Origin: Undaria pinnatifida
Taxonomy: Eukaryota; Sar; Phaeophyceae; Laminariales; Alariaceae
DNA length: 64,000 nt
Direction of reading: 5' to 3'
Assembly: GCA_012845835.1 (NCBI GenBank)
Contig: JABAKD010000012.1
Location: 12,433,695 to 12,497,694, forward strand
The notes below the pieces were generated by a model. The model saw only the letters and a program-made list of their open reading frames with translations. It made no database searches and had not been told where the DNA came from. Numbering within the stretch: position 1 is the stretch's first letter; each line of letters starts with the position of its first letter. Position numbers and translations under genes: made by a program. Positions 46,401 through 57,433 of the stretch are shown here, piece by piece.

Positions 46401-47007
46401 GACAAAGTTTAAACAAGGAAAATAACCTTGGAACTTTTACGGAATATTTTATGCAGTAGTTAATGGGAGACTGGGTCCACCTGCACCGCCGCGAATAGTG
46501 AACGCCGATAGTTTTCGGAGAGCTTTAATTCGACATCTGCAACGTTCTCCCCCAGCCCGAATCTCTCTATCAATCATGTAATGCTGAACCTGCTCGTACG
46601 TTCCCCATGTTGCGTAATCTTGGCCCCGTTAAACGCGCGTCGAGCAGACTTTGGCGTTGCTGCTAGTGGTGGTCGTGCACATGGCGTGCCGGTACTACAA
46701 GATGCGCACTGCGCGGGCATGCACGCACAAACTCGGGGAGGGGAAAGAACTGTCGAAGAAGGCGGAAGCGATGGAGCGACAGGCCTCCAATCTCAAGTTT
46801 CGCTACGCCAGCCGATTCCACAGAAGGAGGAACCTTCAGAAAGGCCTGCGCTGCCTGAAAGACAGGGCCTGCGAAGAAACCGCCCGGCGCCACCTGGAGG
46901 CCAGAAGAGCCGACCGCAAGGAGCAGGGCTGCCGCCAGCTGGCACGATCTCTGTCCCACGCCGCGGGCACCATGGTGGCGGTAAGGTTCGCCAAGTGGAA
47001 GGCCTGA
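43406..47007 (+). CDS. Unknown protein with N-terminal signal peptide, four exons (or two genes)
   Basis: Exons 43406-43644, 43978-44406, 45373-46222 and 46648-47007 join in phase to 625 aa. The N-terminus (MRKSLKAICAGAAVFFFVLG) is a clear signal peptide. Exon 2 is Asn/Ser-rich, then Arg-rich, ending in a Cys-rich stretch (TCSTPG..CIAQCGNK..CHLLC). Exon 3 (277 aa after its first Met) is helical and Ala-rich with no family I recognise. Exon 4 opens with a short hydrophobic run (LALLLVVVV) and ends in a very basic, Arg/Lys/Gln-rich tail. Donors are CAG|GTGAGG, CAA|GTGAGT and CCG|GTGAGC. The exon 2-3 join is uncertain: without it gene 1 stops at TGA 44408-44410 (223 aa) and gene 2 starts at ATG 45392 (396 aa). 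For the join: phase agreement and nearly 200 nt without AG (45173-45370) before the proposed acceptor. The exon 1-2 and 3-4 joins are better supported. Confidence 0.55.
43845..43915 (+). repeat. Family-2 5'-end fragment in intron 1
   Basis: 'Aatatgagtttcgacgaa.tcctcgat', 'aaaagctg' matches the start of the family-2 elements at 59946 and 36300. A similar fragment lies at 44812-44875 in intron 2 ('gagtatcgactctaaagttgtcgaactcacagctg'). Confidence 0.5.
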
Positions 47008-47054
47008 GTTGACTCGCCCAAAGGTGGTCGGTGTGGATTTAGAGGGGGGGGGGG

Positions 47055-47970
47055 TCGGGGATGGTGGGTGGAGCGAACCCGGTACAGGGTGACGGGGGCG
47101 TCGATGAGTGCAAGGGGAACGTTGAACGTTTATGAACAAACCTGGCATGCTGGTGGGCGATGCTTGACGACAATATCCCGGCACACGGTAACGGTACCCT
47201 GGCACAGGTTAGCGGGAACGCCGAAGAGGGAAATGGGAACGCCGAACCTCCACGACCCATACGTCGATGGGCGATGCTTGACTGATGTTTTGTTTGTTTA
47301 TCAGTTTTGGGGATTGAAGTCGGCGTGTTGCATCAGGGTCTAGATTAGGCACACACCCTGGTTGGCGATGCTTGACGACGTTACCTCGGCACAGGGTAGC
47401 GGGAGAGGACAGCCGGAACCCTGAACCCCAACGACCCAACAGTTCGTCGGCGATGCTTGACTCGTGTTTAGTTTTCTTGGTTTTGCAGAGGAAAACCAGC
47501 GTGACGTGGCAGGATCTAGGTTAGGCACACACCCTGGTGGGCGATGCTTGAAGAAGATACCCTGGCACAGGGTAGTCGTGACGCCGAAGATGATCAGAAG
47601 AACGCCGAACCCCGAAAACCCAGCAGTTGATGGGCGACGCTTGACTGATGTTTTTTTTTCGGTTTTGAGGAGGGTAGTCGGCGTGTTGTACCAGGGACTA
47701 AACTAGGCACAAATCCTGATGAGTGATGCTTGACGACGGTAATCCGGCACAGAGTAGTGGGAACGCTGAAGAGGACAACGGAAACGCAGAACTCCGACAA
47801 ATCAACAGTTCGTGGGCGATGCCTGACTGATGTTTTTTCTTGCATTTGCCGAGGGGATTCAGCGTGTTGCAGCAGCCGATCTCTGACAACCCAATTGTCG
47901 GTGGGCGATGCTTGACTGTTGTTTTTTACCCTGTTTTGCGGAGAGAAGTTGGCCTGTTGCAGCAGGGTTT
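47055..47970 (+). repeat. ~180-bp satellite array, about 4.7 copies
   Basis: Units start with GGGCGATGCTTGA at about 47156, 47364, 47540, 47722 and 47904 (spacing 208, 176, 182, 182). Each contains 'ggcacagggta', 'acgccgaa', a second 'gggcgatgcttgact', 'gatgttttttt', 'gtcggcgtgttgcagcaggg', and 'taggcacacaccctgg'. The array begins about 50 bp after the stop codon at 47007. Confidence 0.9.
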
Positions 47971-48269
47971 AGATGTTTCTGACTTGGGTGATTTGGGATT
48001 TGGAGAAACACAGACTGAAAAATTGTCTTTTCGTCGGAAGATTTTCCACAGTGACAATGAGATTATTCGTAATTTCAGCATTGAAGTTGTCGATGAAAGT
48101 TTGAATTTGGAAAGCAAATCACTGATTTTGGACTTTCGGAATTTCGTTTCATTGTCTACTATGGCGTTATTTTTTTTGAATTTGAGCACTTGGACTTTGG
48201 ATGGGTCTTAGTGTGTATCCAGCCTGGAGGCAGTTGTCTTCTTCAATAGAGTTGGTACCACTGTCCTAA

Positions 48270-48508
48270 TACACACCCATATCAACCCTATTTCACCAGC
48301 TGATTCCCGTTTGATTTCTGGGGTCTAACGTATCTATGCAGCTGAGCGTTGGTTGCCGGGTTGATGTTGGGGGGTCGTAGTTTCGATATTGCTGTGTTAG
48401 TACGCTCGTCTCAACCCTATTTCCCCAGCTGATGCGAGTTTGATTGCTGTGGGTTGTACCACTAGATACGGCAGCTAAATGCTGATTACCGGGTTGATGT
48501 TAGAGTTT
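48270..48508 (+). repeat. ~125-bp tandem duplication
   Basis: 'Caaccctatttc(a/c)ccagctgat', 'gtttgatt', 'gcagct.a', 'ccgggttgatgtt' occurs at 48284-48370 and again at 48411-48503. Confidence 0.75.
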
Positions 48509-48650
48509 TCGGGCTTTGGATTTTGACTCCCGGATTTTGGATTTTGGTTCACGGATTTTAGATTTTGGATTTTAGATTTCGGATTTCTGGATTTAGGTTT
48601 TGGGGCTTACGATTTTGGATCTTGTTTTTTGAAAATTGGTTCTGGGTAGT
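48508..48650 (+). repeat. GATTTTGG octamer tract
   Basis: Degenerate tandem 'ggattttgg', 'gatttcgg', 'gattttaga' words over about 140 bp, strongly G/T. Confidence 0.75.
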
Positions 48651-49024
48651 GCTGTCCCTGGATTGTGGCTCTTGGTGGAGTGACCTTGAGGGACTACTGT
48701 TAGATACGTGCGTAAAATGCTTAGCTGCCACAATAACGTGGGACGATAAATATCAAGCCATACACACAAATGACCAACCAAGAGACCAAAACTCGAGAAA
48801 CAGGACAGACCATTCGGTCAGGTTAAAAAAACTTGAACTTAATAGCACACTAGAATACGCCACAAGATCGGAAAATGCGCGCCATACCGTACGAATCGAG
48901 TCTCCAAGCCTCGGGAAGTGGTGTAAAGTTGTTTTCTTTATCTTCAAATATGTCACCGCGTCCCCGATTGACCCCTCTCCAGGCGGAACAATGAATAGTT
49001 CATTTGTTTTCTGCTACATTGCAG

Positions 49025-49484
49025 GGAAGGTGTATGGTTGTTAGCGATGTTAATAGAATATGTGAACGGCACACGCACTACCTGTGTTGTTTCGCCACGT
49101 CATGAAACAAACCGCACCCCAATATTACCTATGGAGGTCGAGAACAAGGGTACCCAGTATTTGTATAGACTAATCAGAGAATATATGACCAATAACCGAG
49201 GGAGGAAGCCGAGATGGAAAAAAAGGAGTCGAGCGGCTGCAGAACAAACTAGCGATGAGCTCGTCGCTTGGACGGGAGTGTCGTTCGCCGAGATGGGGGC
49301 GATCAGGCGCGCTGAGATTTCCCCGCAGCGTGGTGACTATCAGGCGTTGCAGCGACTCGACAACGACGCGAGGCGAGCCAGCGGCGCGGCCATTGCTCAA
49401 TGCGCTGAGGAAGTCGAAGCTCGACGATCAGCCGCAGCAATTGCCGAACAGCACACACGACCATCGGGACAGTCGAAATTCTGA
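49025..49484 (+). CDS. Candidate terminal exon of an unknown gene
   Basis: A strong acceptor ('ttgttttctgctacattgcag') at 49024 opens a frame of 152 codons to a TGA at 49482. The product has a basic patch (RGRKPRWKKRSR, about residues 65-76), then a helical, charged region (SDELVAWTGVSFAEMG, RRAEISPQRGDY, and an Ala/Glu-rich tail) resembling a soluble coiled or helical domain. Codon use looks coding. Upstream exons were not identified; the gene could begin at the in-frame ATG at 49047. Family unknown. Confidence 0.4.
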
Positions 49485-49499
49485 GGTGGAGGACATGCA

Positions 49500-52400
49500 A
49501 CAGGCAGCCGACGAGTAGTCTAACGCATACATAATGCGAGCGGAAGACCCCAGGATGGCTGCGACATCTTCCATCCTTCGCTGCTGCTGCTGCTGCATAT
49601 CGCAGTTTCGCTCCTTTTTTCCTACCTAGACTTGTGATGTATGCTTGTCGTCTCCTTTGTCCCAGCTACCAGCAGATTATCTACTGTCTGAAGGAAAATC
49701 TGTGGTGACTTTTTCGTTTTTGGCTGCTGAAATTATGTTTTTTTATATGACACCTGCTGTCTTTTGGTTTGGCTGTGATTGGTTCAAGTTTGAATTTCAT
49801 TTGTGGTCACAACGACCTAGGAACCCTTTTATTGCTGGTACCGGCTGCAATGCACATCTTACGCACTTATCTAACAGTACCGGCCCGCTCGCTCACAAGA
49901 AAGTAACTCACAAGAAATTCAGCCTGAAAAATTGAAATGACTTCTAAAACACACACCCCATTCACAGCCCAAGTTTTAAGAAAGTTGACCCCTTGACATG
50001 GAGTAGTAAGCTATTTGTTGGTAAATCCGTGACCTCTGGAGAAAGAGATATTGTATTAATGAGACCTTGGTCGGGAGAGACAGGTCGGGAAGTGGAGTGA
50101 AGGAGTGGGGCGAGCACAACGGCTGCGAGCTCCAACGCCACTTCGGAAAGATGCACGCAATCGGACCAATGCAACGTACCGATCACGGCAACAAGCCGTT
50201 AATCCGACCTCTAGCAACAATACGGGAGTATTCTACCTGACAGTTGTCCGATGTACCCTACATACTCCCACGGTCCAACGTATAACCCTTAGGTGTGTGC
50301 AATCTACCAACCTAACGCAGCACCACAAAGATTTCTTCTATGGGCTAGCTCGGCAACCTCAGATCGACAATTCCGCTATTATTCAAATAATCCAATCAGA
50401 TGTTCTACCGCAACTCGGTCGATACACTCGGCCGCTATCACGAACACTTTTCACTGCTGCGGAGGCCGGCGATGATACCCTACTGTAGCGCGAAGCATGG
50501 AAAGACAGAAAAGGGAATTATACGTGCAGAACAGTTTTTCTGCGTTACTACTTGGAACACCGTCTTCACGGAAATCGAACACAACATAAGAAAATGTGCT
50601 TTTGCGCGCACCTAAAAAAAGAAAGCCAGGCTGAGCCCGATATCAGGTTTCTTGTGAGAGGGTCTTTGCTCTATGGTGCTGCAATATTTCTGTATGTCAC
50701 AGTGGTGCAGGGAAGATATTAATTGGCTGCATTTTTCATTAACTCGTTTTACCTTGAAGAAATCATAATATGTGGCGTCATGCCATGTCAATCACAAATC
50801 AGGGAGGCTGTTTAATGTGCTTGTACAAAGATACAGCAGTAATGGTGACAACGGCTTGACGATGTTGTGGGAGTTTTCTATGATAGGTTGGCTACATCGC
50901 AGCGGAATATCAGGATTCCGTGATTTTTGTCCCCGTTTATTTGACCGCCTGCTTTGCCACCGAGTACACTCATCGTGTACCCATATAAAGTCTATATGAT
51001 CTGTCCGTCGTTCTACTGGTAGCTCCACTACCCCACTGCTGTCCGCCCAACGGGTAAGCCCCCTATGATTCGAAGTTCAAGAAACACTTTTACTTTTCAT
51101 CTTCTGGACACGCCGTGCTGCTTTCTTTATGTTGTCATTGTTTCTTTCCATCTTCCGGACAAGCCGGGGTCATACGTAGATGGAGGTGTTGTCCGTTCTC
51201 CCTCTCGGTTTACTTACCTTCCTTTTTATCGCGAGAGGGCTCAGCATTCCCACTGCTTGTCGATTTACAGCGTTTTTTGTACCAGGTGTAGTTCGCCGAG
51301 TGGGTAGCTCAACGAGACGAAGAAGGCGATGGCCTAGTCGAACTTGGGGCCCTTTTCATTGAAGCAAGTTATGTCCTAAATAAGCAAGCTTTGTCCAAAC
51401 CTGTAAAATTTTTACACAGAAAACGTTGATTACCAAATAAATGCCAGAAAAAAACTATTTTTTTTGGGAAATTTAAGTTTTCACCTTTTTTTGCAACCAA
51501 CCTGTGATATGTCCAAGGTTTTGACAGAATGCCTCCGTGTTCGATACAAATTCTAAAACATTCTTTTTTTCTTAATATGGACAATTTAGGGGGGTAAGTA
51601 TTCGGTAAAAATGAGCCTTAAAACTATGATGCGACAGTGAGATAGTTCGACGGCATCATCAATATTCAGTCGTGGCGGGCCCCGCCCGACGCAAAGGCGC
51701 CGGTTGTACAAATCAAAATCGACGGGTACTCAACCCATACCTACCGGTTCGACTGCGTTTCCGACAGAGAGCCAGTTGGTCTCAGTCCTTTTGAAACTTA
51801 AGGGAAAAAAATTGACGGATAAAACTGCTGATCACAAGACCCGTTTCTACAAGGTTATATGTCACGTCTACATAACAAGCGTTTTGTTCATGCGGTATCA
51901 AGTTTTGAGGGGTTTGGGTAGAAAAACGTTTAACCAACTATATTATACCAGTTTGTGTTTCATACAGAATCGCCTGGGGTAGCCCCAGCCTCGATCTCAA
52001 TTCCCAGATTCTGTTTTTCCCCTGGGCGGTGGCGGCTGGGGCGAGCGTGTTGTTGATCGTAAATCCTTCTTTGCGTCCACCTCAATGGGTCTGCATTTCT
52101 TTTCTTAATTGTGTTCTTTGCCGCTCCCTTCCACGTTGTGTTTACTTGTAGTGCTTTTCGGTTCTTCGATCACGTTTTATTATCTGCCTAGCATTCCGCC
52201 ATATATGTATTTTACCTCCGAAGCGAGAACATGTACGTACATATTATTGCCGAAGCACGTCGTACATCCGCCGAAAAATATAAAAGTGAGATCGGAGGTC
52301 AGTGTACGTAAGAATGATGTCCCTGGGACCAGAGTAAAAATCTGCCACCTGGTAGCATAAAGCACAAAAAAAGTAAAAAGGAAGGAGGCACGCCTTCAGG

Positions 52401-53410
52401 ATAAAACCGAAACCTCATAGTCTCCGGTCGAACAAACGAAATCGTGCAAACCATTTGAATGTCCATCATGGAATCCCCCCTCCCACGGCGTAGGTTTTTC
52501 CGATTCGATCGGAACCAAGGACCCCACCCTCTCTGCCTCACAGAGCCCGCTCGCCCACCGTGATTAGTAGCCGCAAAGGCTTGCAACGACCCTTTCGAAA
52601 CCTTGTGCCGGCGTTCGAGCATCACCATTTTCGCCGGAAAACGGTGCTATCACACGTGCAATCGCCCGAACCGCTCGTTCGACACTCGTTCTGTAAGGCC
52701 CACCCCTCGACGTACCCACAACGGCGGGACACGAGACCGGCCGCAGCAGCCTATATTTCCCTCACTCTTGCCTCCATGCAATTTTCACAAGCCGAGCGGG
52801 CGGCAGTCTTTCCCCTCTCGGCCACACAAGAGGAGAGCCAATCCGGGCGTTGAGATCGAAAACGGAATACTTTCATCTTCACGAATGTCGGTTGACGTCA
52901 CTCTTGTCCGTTGACGGGACAGCTGTCAAGGACGTCCCGACACTACAAAGCACTATATTGATGAAGAGGTTTTGAAGGACCAAAGCTAGACCGTCGACCG
53001 AGATTATTTGGCCACTATAAACAAGCCGTCACAGAAAGGATCTTGGTAGCAGTTGACGCGCCGGACGCACGGTGGGGAGGAGGCAGCACTTGGCAACCGC
53101 ATCGTTTTCAGTGCCATCCCTGATGCCATGGGTTCTGGTCTGGGTTCTACCCACGGCAATATCCTAAGTTGATTGAGAAATCTAAATTGAAAAGCACTGC
53201 TGCTGCTGAATCCGTAGACGACACGTCGTACGAGTAGCGAGATACCGAATCCCGCTAGCAACGCATAGGCGCTTCATGCGACGTGCGGTCTGGCAAGCCG
53301 GTGCTCATGAGCTCAGGCGGGCTTTGGGACTATGGTCTCGGGTGGAGACTTCGCATCTGGAGTGCACAAGTCATGGCGCACCTGTCTTTTGACAGAAACC
53401 TACCTTTGCT
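49500..53410. other. Region without recognised genes
   Basis: Contains a MITE-related fragment (about 49865-49935 and 50615-50665), the repeat shared with 1434-1640 (51165-51260), and several unsupported open frames (50105-50488 plus, 52299-52628 minus, 53004-53261 minus) for which I see no family, start context or splice partners. Confidence 0.3.
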
Positions 53411-53419
53411 CGAAAAACA

Positions 53420-53660
53420 AATTCCGCACACTAATTTCAAGTAGTTTGCTGTTTTTTTTGCAAGTTTCGTACTCGTAATCTTTACACTATCCCCAAGTAG
53501 TTTGCTGTCTTTTCAAGTTAGCGCACTGGTTATCCGCACCTTAATTGCACGTAGTTAGCCGTCTTTTTCAAAAGCAACGCAGTGGTAACCCGCACACTAA
53601 TCCCAAGTAGTTTGCCGTCTTCTTCAAAAGCAGAGCACTGATTATCCGCACATTAAGTTA
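53420..53660 (+). repeat. ~65-bp tandem repeat, four copies
   Basis: Units contain 'aagtagtttgc(t/c)gtctttt', 'tcaa', 'gc.cactggttatccgcac', and recur at about 53430, 53493, 53558 and 53606. Confidence 0.8.
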
Positions 53661-53707
53661 TATACCTTACGTGCTTCTGGAAAAAAAAGCGATTTTGAAT
53701 TTAATAC

Positions 53708-53772
53708 CGGGAGATTTGCGAAATCGCAAATCCTGCGAAATCGCAAATCCTGCGAAGTCGCAAATCGCGATG
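53708..53772 (+). repeat. 18-bp tandem repeat, three copies
   Basis: 'Gcgaaatcgcaaatcct' three times in a row, the last slightly diverged and ending in the palindrome-like tcgcaaatcgcga. Confidence 0.8.
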
Positions 53773-54329
53773 TAGAATTTGTGTTGAAGATCCAAAATAT
53801 CGATCGCACTCCTTTTAGTTTATATGTATTTACTACTTCCTACGCGTGGCGCAGGTTAACAACAGGAACGATTTTTCCCCTTGTTTTTTGTGTCGAAAGT
53901 TCTTCTCTGTTTTTTGGTACACCCTCCCCATGCCATAAGTCAGACAAAACGCGTGTGTGTAATATAGCATCGGTGTGTGTTCTCTTACTCCTACCTATAT
54001 TACTTGCATGAGTACAAACTATGTCGATGTGCCCGAACTCGTATAATACCACCCTCGAGGCCGGGGACGCAGCCACTCGTAATGCTGATGTGTGGCTTTT
54101 TCTGGCGCAGTAATAGTAATCACTACCTCCTCATTTAAGTCATGCGTGCGCTTGCCACGTCTATCCATGTACGTACGCACCTACCGAAACTCAATAAGCA
54201 AATGCACTACTATGATACCTACCGTGGTACCATCATGTGGATTTTTGTTACAGTAGTATTCTTTGTTTTGGGACAAAATTTTACGCCAATTAGGAAATAT
54301 TGTCTTGCCAAGTTTTATTTTCCCGTGTT

Positions 54330-54733
54330 TTATTCGTTCAAGCTCTGCAGACGTCAAGCAAAACGAACGCTCGAGAGTATACCCCCCGAAAATTCAAAAC
54401 TTTTGCAACTACCGTTTAGAAATTACGTCAATTTTGGAAATTATCACGCTCTGCAGACGTCAAGATACAACCGAAGGCTCGAGAGTACCTCCTCAAAATA
54501 CAGCATTTTAGCAATTTTTCGCTTGTCTCGCTCAGCCCCCATCCGCGTTCACGTCGAGGTGCGGAACGGACATGGCAAGGCGAGGGGCGTTGCGGCCACC
54601 CCCCGAAGACGGCGCTCGAACGAAGCGATTGGACCGAGAAATTCCAGTTTCGAGAATCCAATACTGAGGCCGAGACGAAAAAAACTCCTGACCAAATCCC
54701 TGCCCTCCAAAAAAAAAAGTCATTGCAGGTATA
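54330..54733 (-). repeat. Family-2 copy, inverted, with a local ~120-bp duplication
   Basis: 54505-54680 is the reverse complement of the family-2 core ('gtctcgcagcccccatccgcg' side through 'cgagaatccaatactgaggccgag'). Before it, 'ctctgcagacgtcaag', 'ctcgagagta', 'aaaattcaaa' occurs twice (54337-54420 and 54450-54510). It abuts the family-1 element starting at 54734. Confidence 0.65.
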
Positions 54734-56197
54734 GATACAAGGGCTCCGCATGGGTAGGGCAGGGCAGCACCTCGACTTGTTCGATTCAACATTCGATAGG
54801 GTAAAAACCGTTACCACACAACACATAGTCTACGCGTGTAGAATGCAAAGTAATGCCAAGGCATTGCTATTGACTAACAGTGGATTACTTGCTTCTTCGG
54901 TCGTTTCCTTCGTTTCTCCTGTTCTTGCGTGAATCCGATTCCGAGCTTCATCGTAAATATTTCGATCGGATAAATCCGAGCCCACGCAGACTGACCCTCT
55001 AGTCTGGCGACGAAGAGACATTTTGAACGCGTTTCTTGACGTTTTGACTCAACCAAGCATCCAGGGCCAGCAATTGAGATGGCCACATGTTTGCTGCATG
55101 TTCTCTACGTAGCAACTGACAGGCGCGCACTGAGCCAGCTTCTGCTACTACATGCATGATACCGTGTCTAGATCCGAGGCTCGCAGACCGACTGTGTCTC
55201 TGTGTGTATGGTGATCGTGGAGAGACTTGCTAACGGTATTCTAGGCGTGAAACACGGTGTCGCTGCCTTCGTCATTTAATTCCTTGAATGCTATTATAAT
55301 AATGCTGCTTCTTGTTGTTGAATACCACTCTCATCTGGTCGATGGAATATTAGTAGTACGCGATAGCACTGAACTAAGAATTTGGTAGTTAAAAATTTCA
55401 GGCTCGTTCGAGTTTTATTAATAGGCGAAATAAAGAACACAAAATTCCTGATACGCATGGCCTTTTTGTCTGATCGCTGGTCGCTCATTGGCCGGGGATC
55501 GCACATAATGTAAACCGGCATCTGGGGACGATAGGGTCCATTCCCAAAATCATAATCCATCCACACATATACAACTCCGACAACTCGGGAACGAACACGG
55601 ATTTAACACCAGGATTCATACCTCCCCGCACAGTATGAAAATCCCGAACCCCACCGACCGGCCGATTTCTGATTGCCAGCTCCACCCAGGGACGAGAAGA
55701 TCTCATCCCCAGTCCAAGGGTCAGAAAATTCATCTCGAACAATTAGACAAACCGGGGAAGAAAACCGAGTTCTCTCTGGTCGACACGGCCCCCCACGGTA
55801 TGGAAACCCCAGTTTCATTGGCTTTAGGATAGCTGATTTTGGTTCGAGATCCACAGCGCCGCCCACCCTAGGAGGATGATAGAGGATCACCAACCAATGG
55901 GGGGCAGTTCCGTCGCACACGGGAGAGATAGGGCCCAATCTCCGGTTCAGAAATCCAAGGAATCTCTACAGCTCCAACAACGCGGGAACTATAACGATGA
56001 TCTACCGGGTCGATACCTCACGGCACGGCGTGTCAACCCCGATTCCATTGGCTTATTACTAGTGATTGGCTGGTAAGCTTTGACCCAATAAGCTCACAAT
56101 TATTTCGACCAACTCGGAATTTCTCGCACACTTCTCGCATACGGCAAACTTTCGCAATGTGAGCGTATATCAATGAGTTATTTTCTGCATGATAGGC
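54734..56197 (-). mobile_element. Dispersed element family 1, copy A (~1.46 kb)
   Basis: Aligns by eye over its whole length, in inverted orientation, with 57434-58940. Landmarks in minus orientation: 'gtttgccgtatgcgaga', 'gtgagcttattgggtcaaag', 'ggggttgaca', 'gggcctatctctccc..tgtgcg', 'ccattggttggtga', 'tcctaggatggg', 'gggaatggaccctatcgtcccc', 'aattaaatgacgaaggcagc'. A ~60-aa frame (minus, 55080-54890; GCLVESKRQ, LFVARLEGQSAWARIYPIEI, MKLGIGFTQE) is also open in copy B, but no known transposase motif is seen. The terminal palindrome present in copy B is missing. Confidence 0.85.
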
Positions 56198-56199
56198 CG

Positions 56200-57430
56200 C
56201 ACAAAAAGGCGATTTTGAGCCTATATCAGGCTGGCGTGCCGAGCAAGCACGCTCAGAATGAGGATGATAAACACTTGAACAGCAACAACAGCACCAAACG
56301 CAATGTAAATGGACGATTTAGAGCCATTTGTATACAGGATTCAGGGCCCCCCGGTTATAGGCACAATTAATTTCGAACAAAAATGAGGTGTTCAAAGAAA
56401 AACGACGTAATAATATGTGGAACTGCAAATGGCACGACTCGAGCATGACAATAACCAACCGAGGAAAAAAGCCTGAAATGAGGCCAAAACGGCGGTGCGT
56501 ATTTGACTCACTGGCATAATGATCGAATAATCATGGAATACTTGCTGCCCGAAAACCACTTCTTTGTCGCATACGCGGCACCGAAACCAATCGCTGAAAA
56601 TACCGATTTCACTTATTGGGTCAATCGGAATACGCTTTTGCTTTCTTCTCCGTCTTTCTTTTTGTTTTCCAATTGACTTGCGTCTGACGCGCGTATACGT
56701 AGTGATAGGTGTAATATATACGTGGTGGTAGTCTTTTCTGGGTGGCAAGCGGTGTAGTCGGTTTTTTCAGGCGCGAGAAGTGCGACGAATGTGTAGCAGT
56801 ATGAACCTGACACATCCTGGGCTGACTCCCGATTTTCCTTTTTATGTTTTCCTGGTGGAGGCATGAATTGCGTCAGCTATGATATATGATTGTACCACGT
56901 TTGATTTTGATTGTGTTCTCTCCTGGGGTGTTCCTCCACTCCAGAGTGTCACTGGAGCCTGTTCTGTGACCACGGACTTGATTACGCTTGTTATTAATGT
57001 GAGAACAACAACAACAACAACAACAACAAAACAACAACTTGTTGGTGTAGCATGTCTGAAAAGCTGTTGTCGTAATGTATCAGACATAAAACAGCAGCAG
57101 CAGCACCTCGAAGAGAACCGCAAGTCACAAGATACACATACATGCTCGTACCGGTACTACAGGGAGGACAGCGGTGCTACACCGCAGATCAAACTGCCCG
57201 AACGTGATCAGGCACCCCGCGACAAGTACGCATACGTTAAGAAGCGTTGGCTGGGAACGGGAGCTGCCCGCTGCGTGCATGCCAGGGTAATAAGCGGTGG
57301 TAGGAGGCCCAATACGCCGTAACACAAGAAGATCCCTATCACTTCACTCTTACTGCTGTATCGCCGTTTGTTGGCGCACACGATATATTTGTCAACAAGA
57401 TCCCTATTTCCTACGATACTGCTATATCGT
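56200..57430. repeat. Spacer between the family-1 inverted copies
   Basis: Holds the inverted (GTT)n-anchored repeat (56930-57045, 'cactccagagtgtcactgga', 'gcctgttctgtgaccacgga') and the copy of the 32.47-32.76 kb repeat (57085-57310). No gene is supported. Confidence 0.6.
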
Positions 57431-57433
57431 CGA

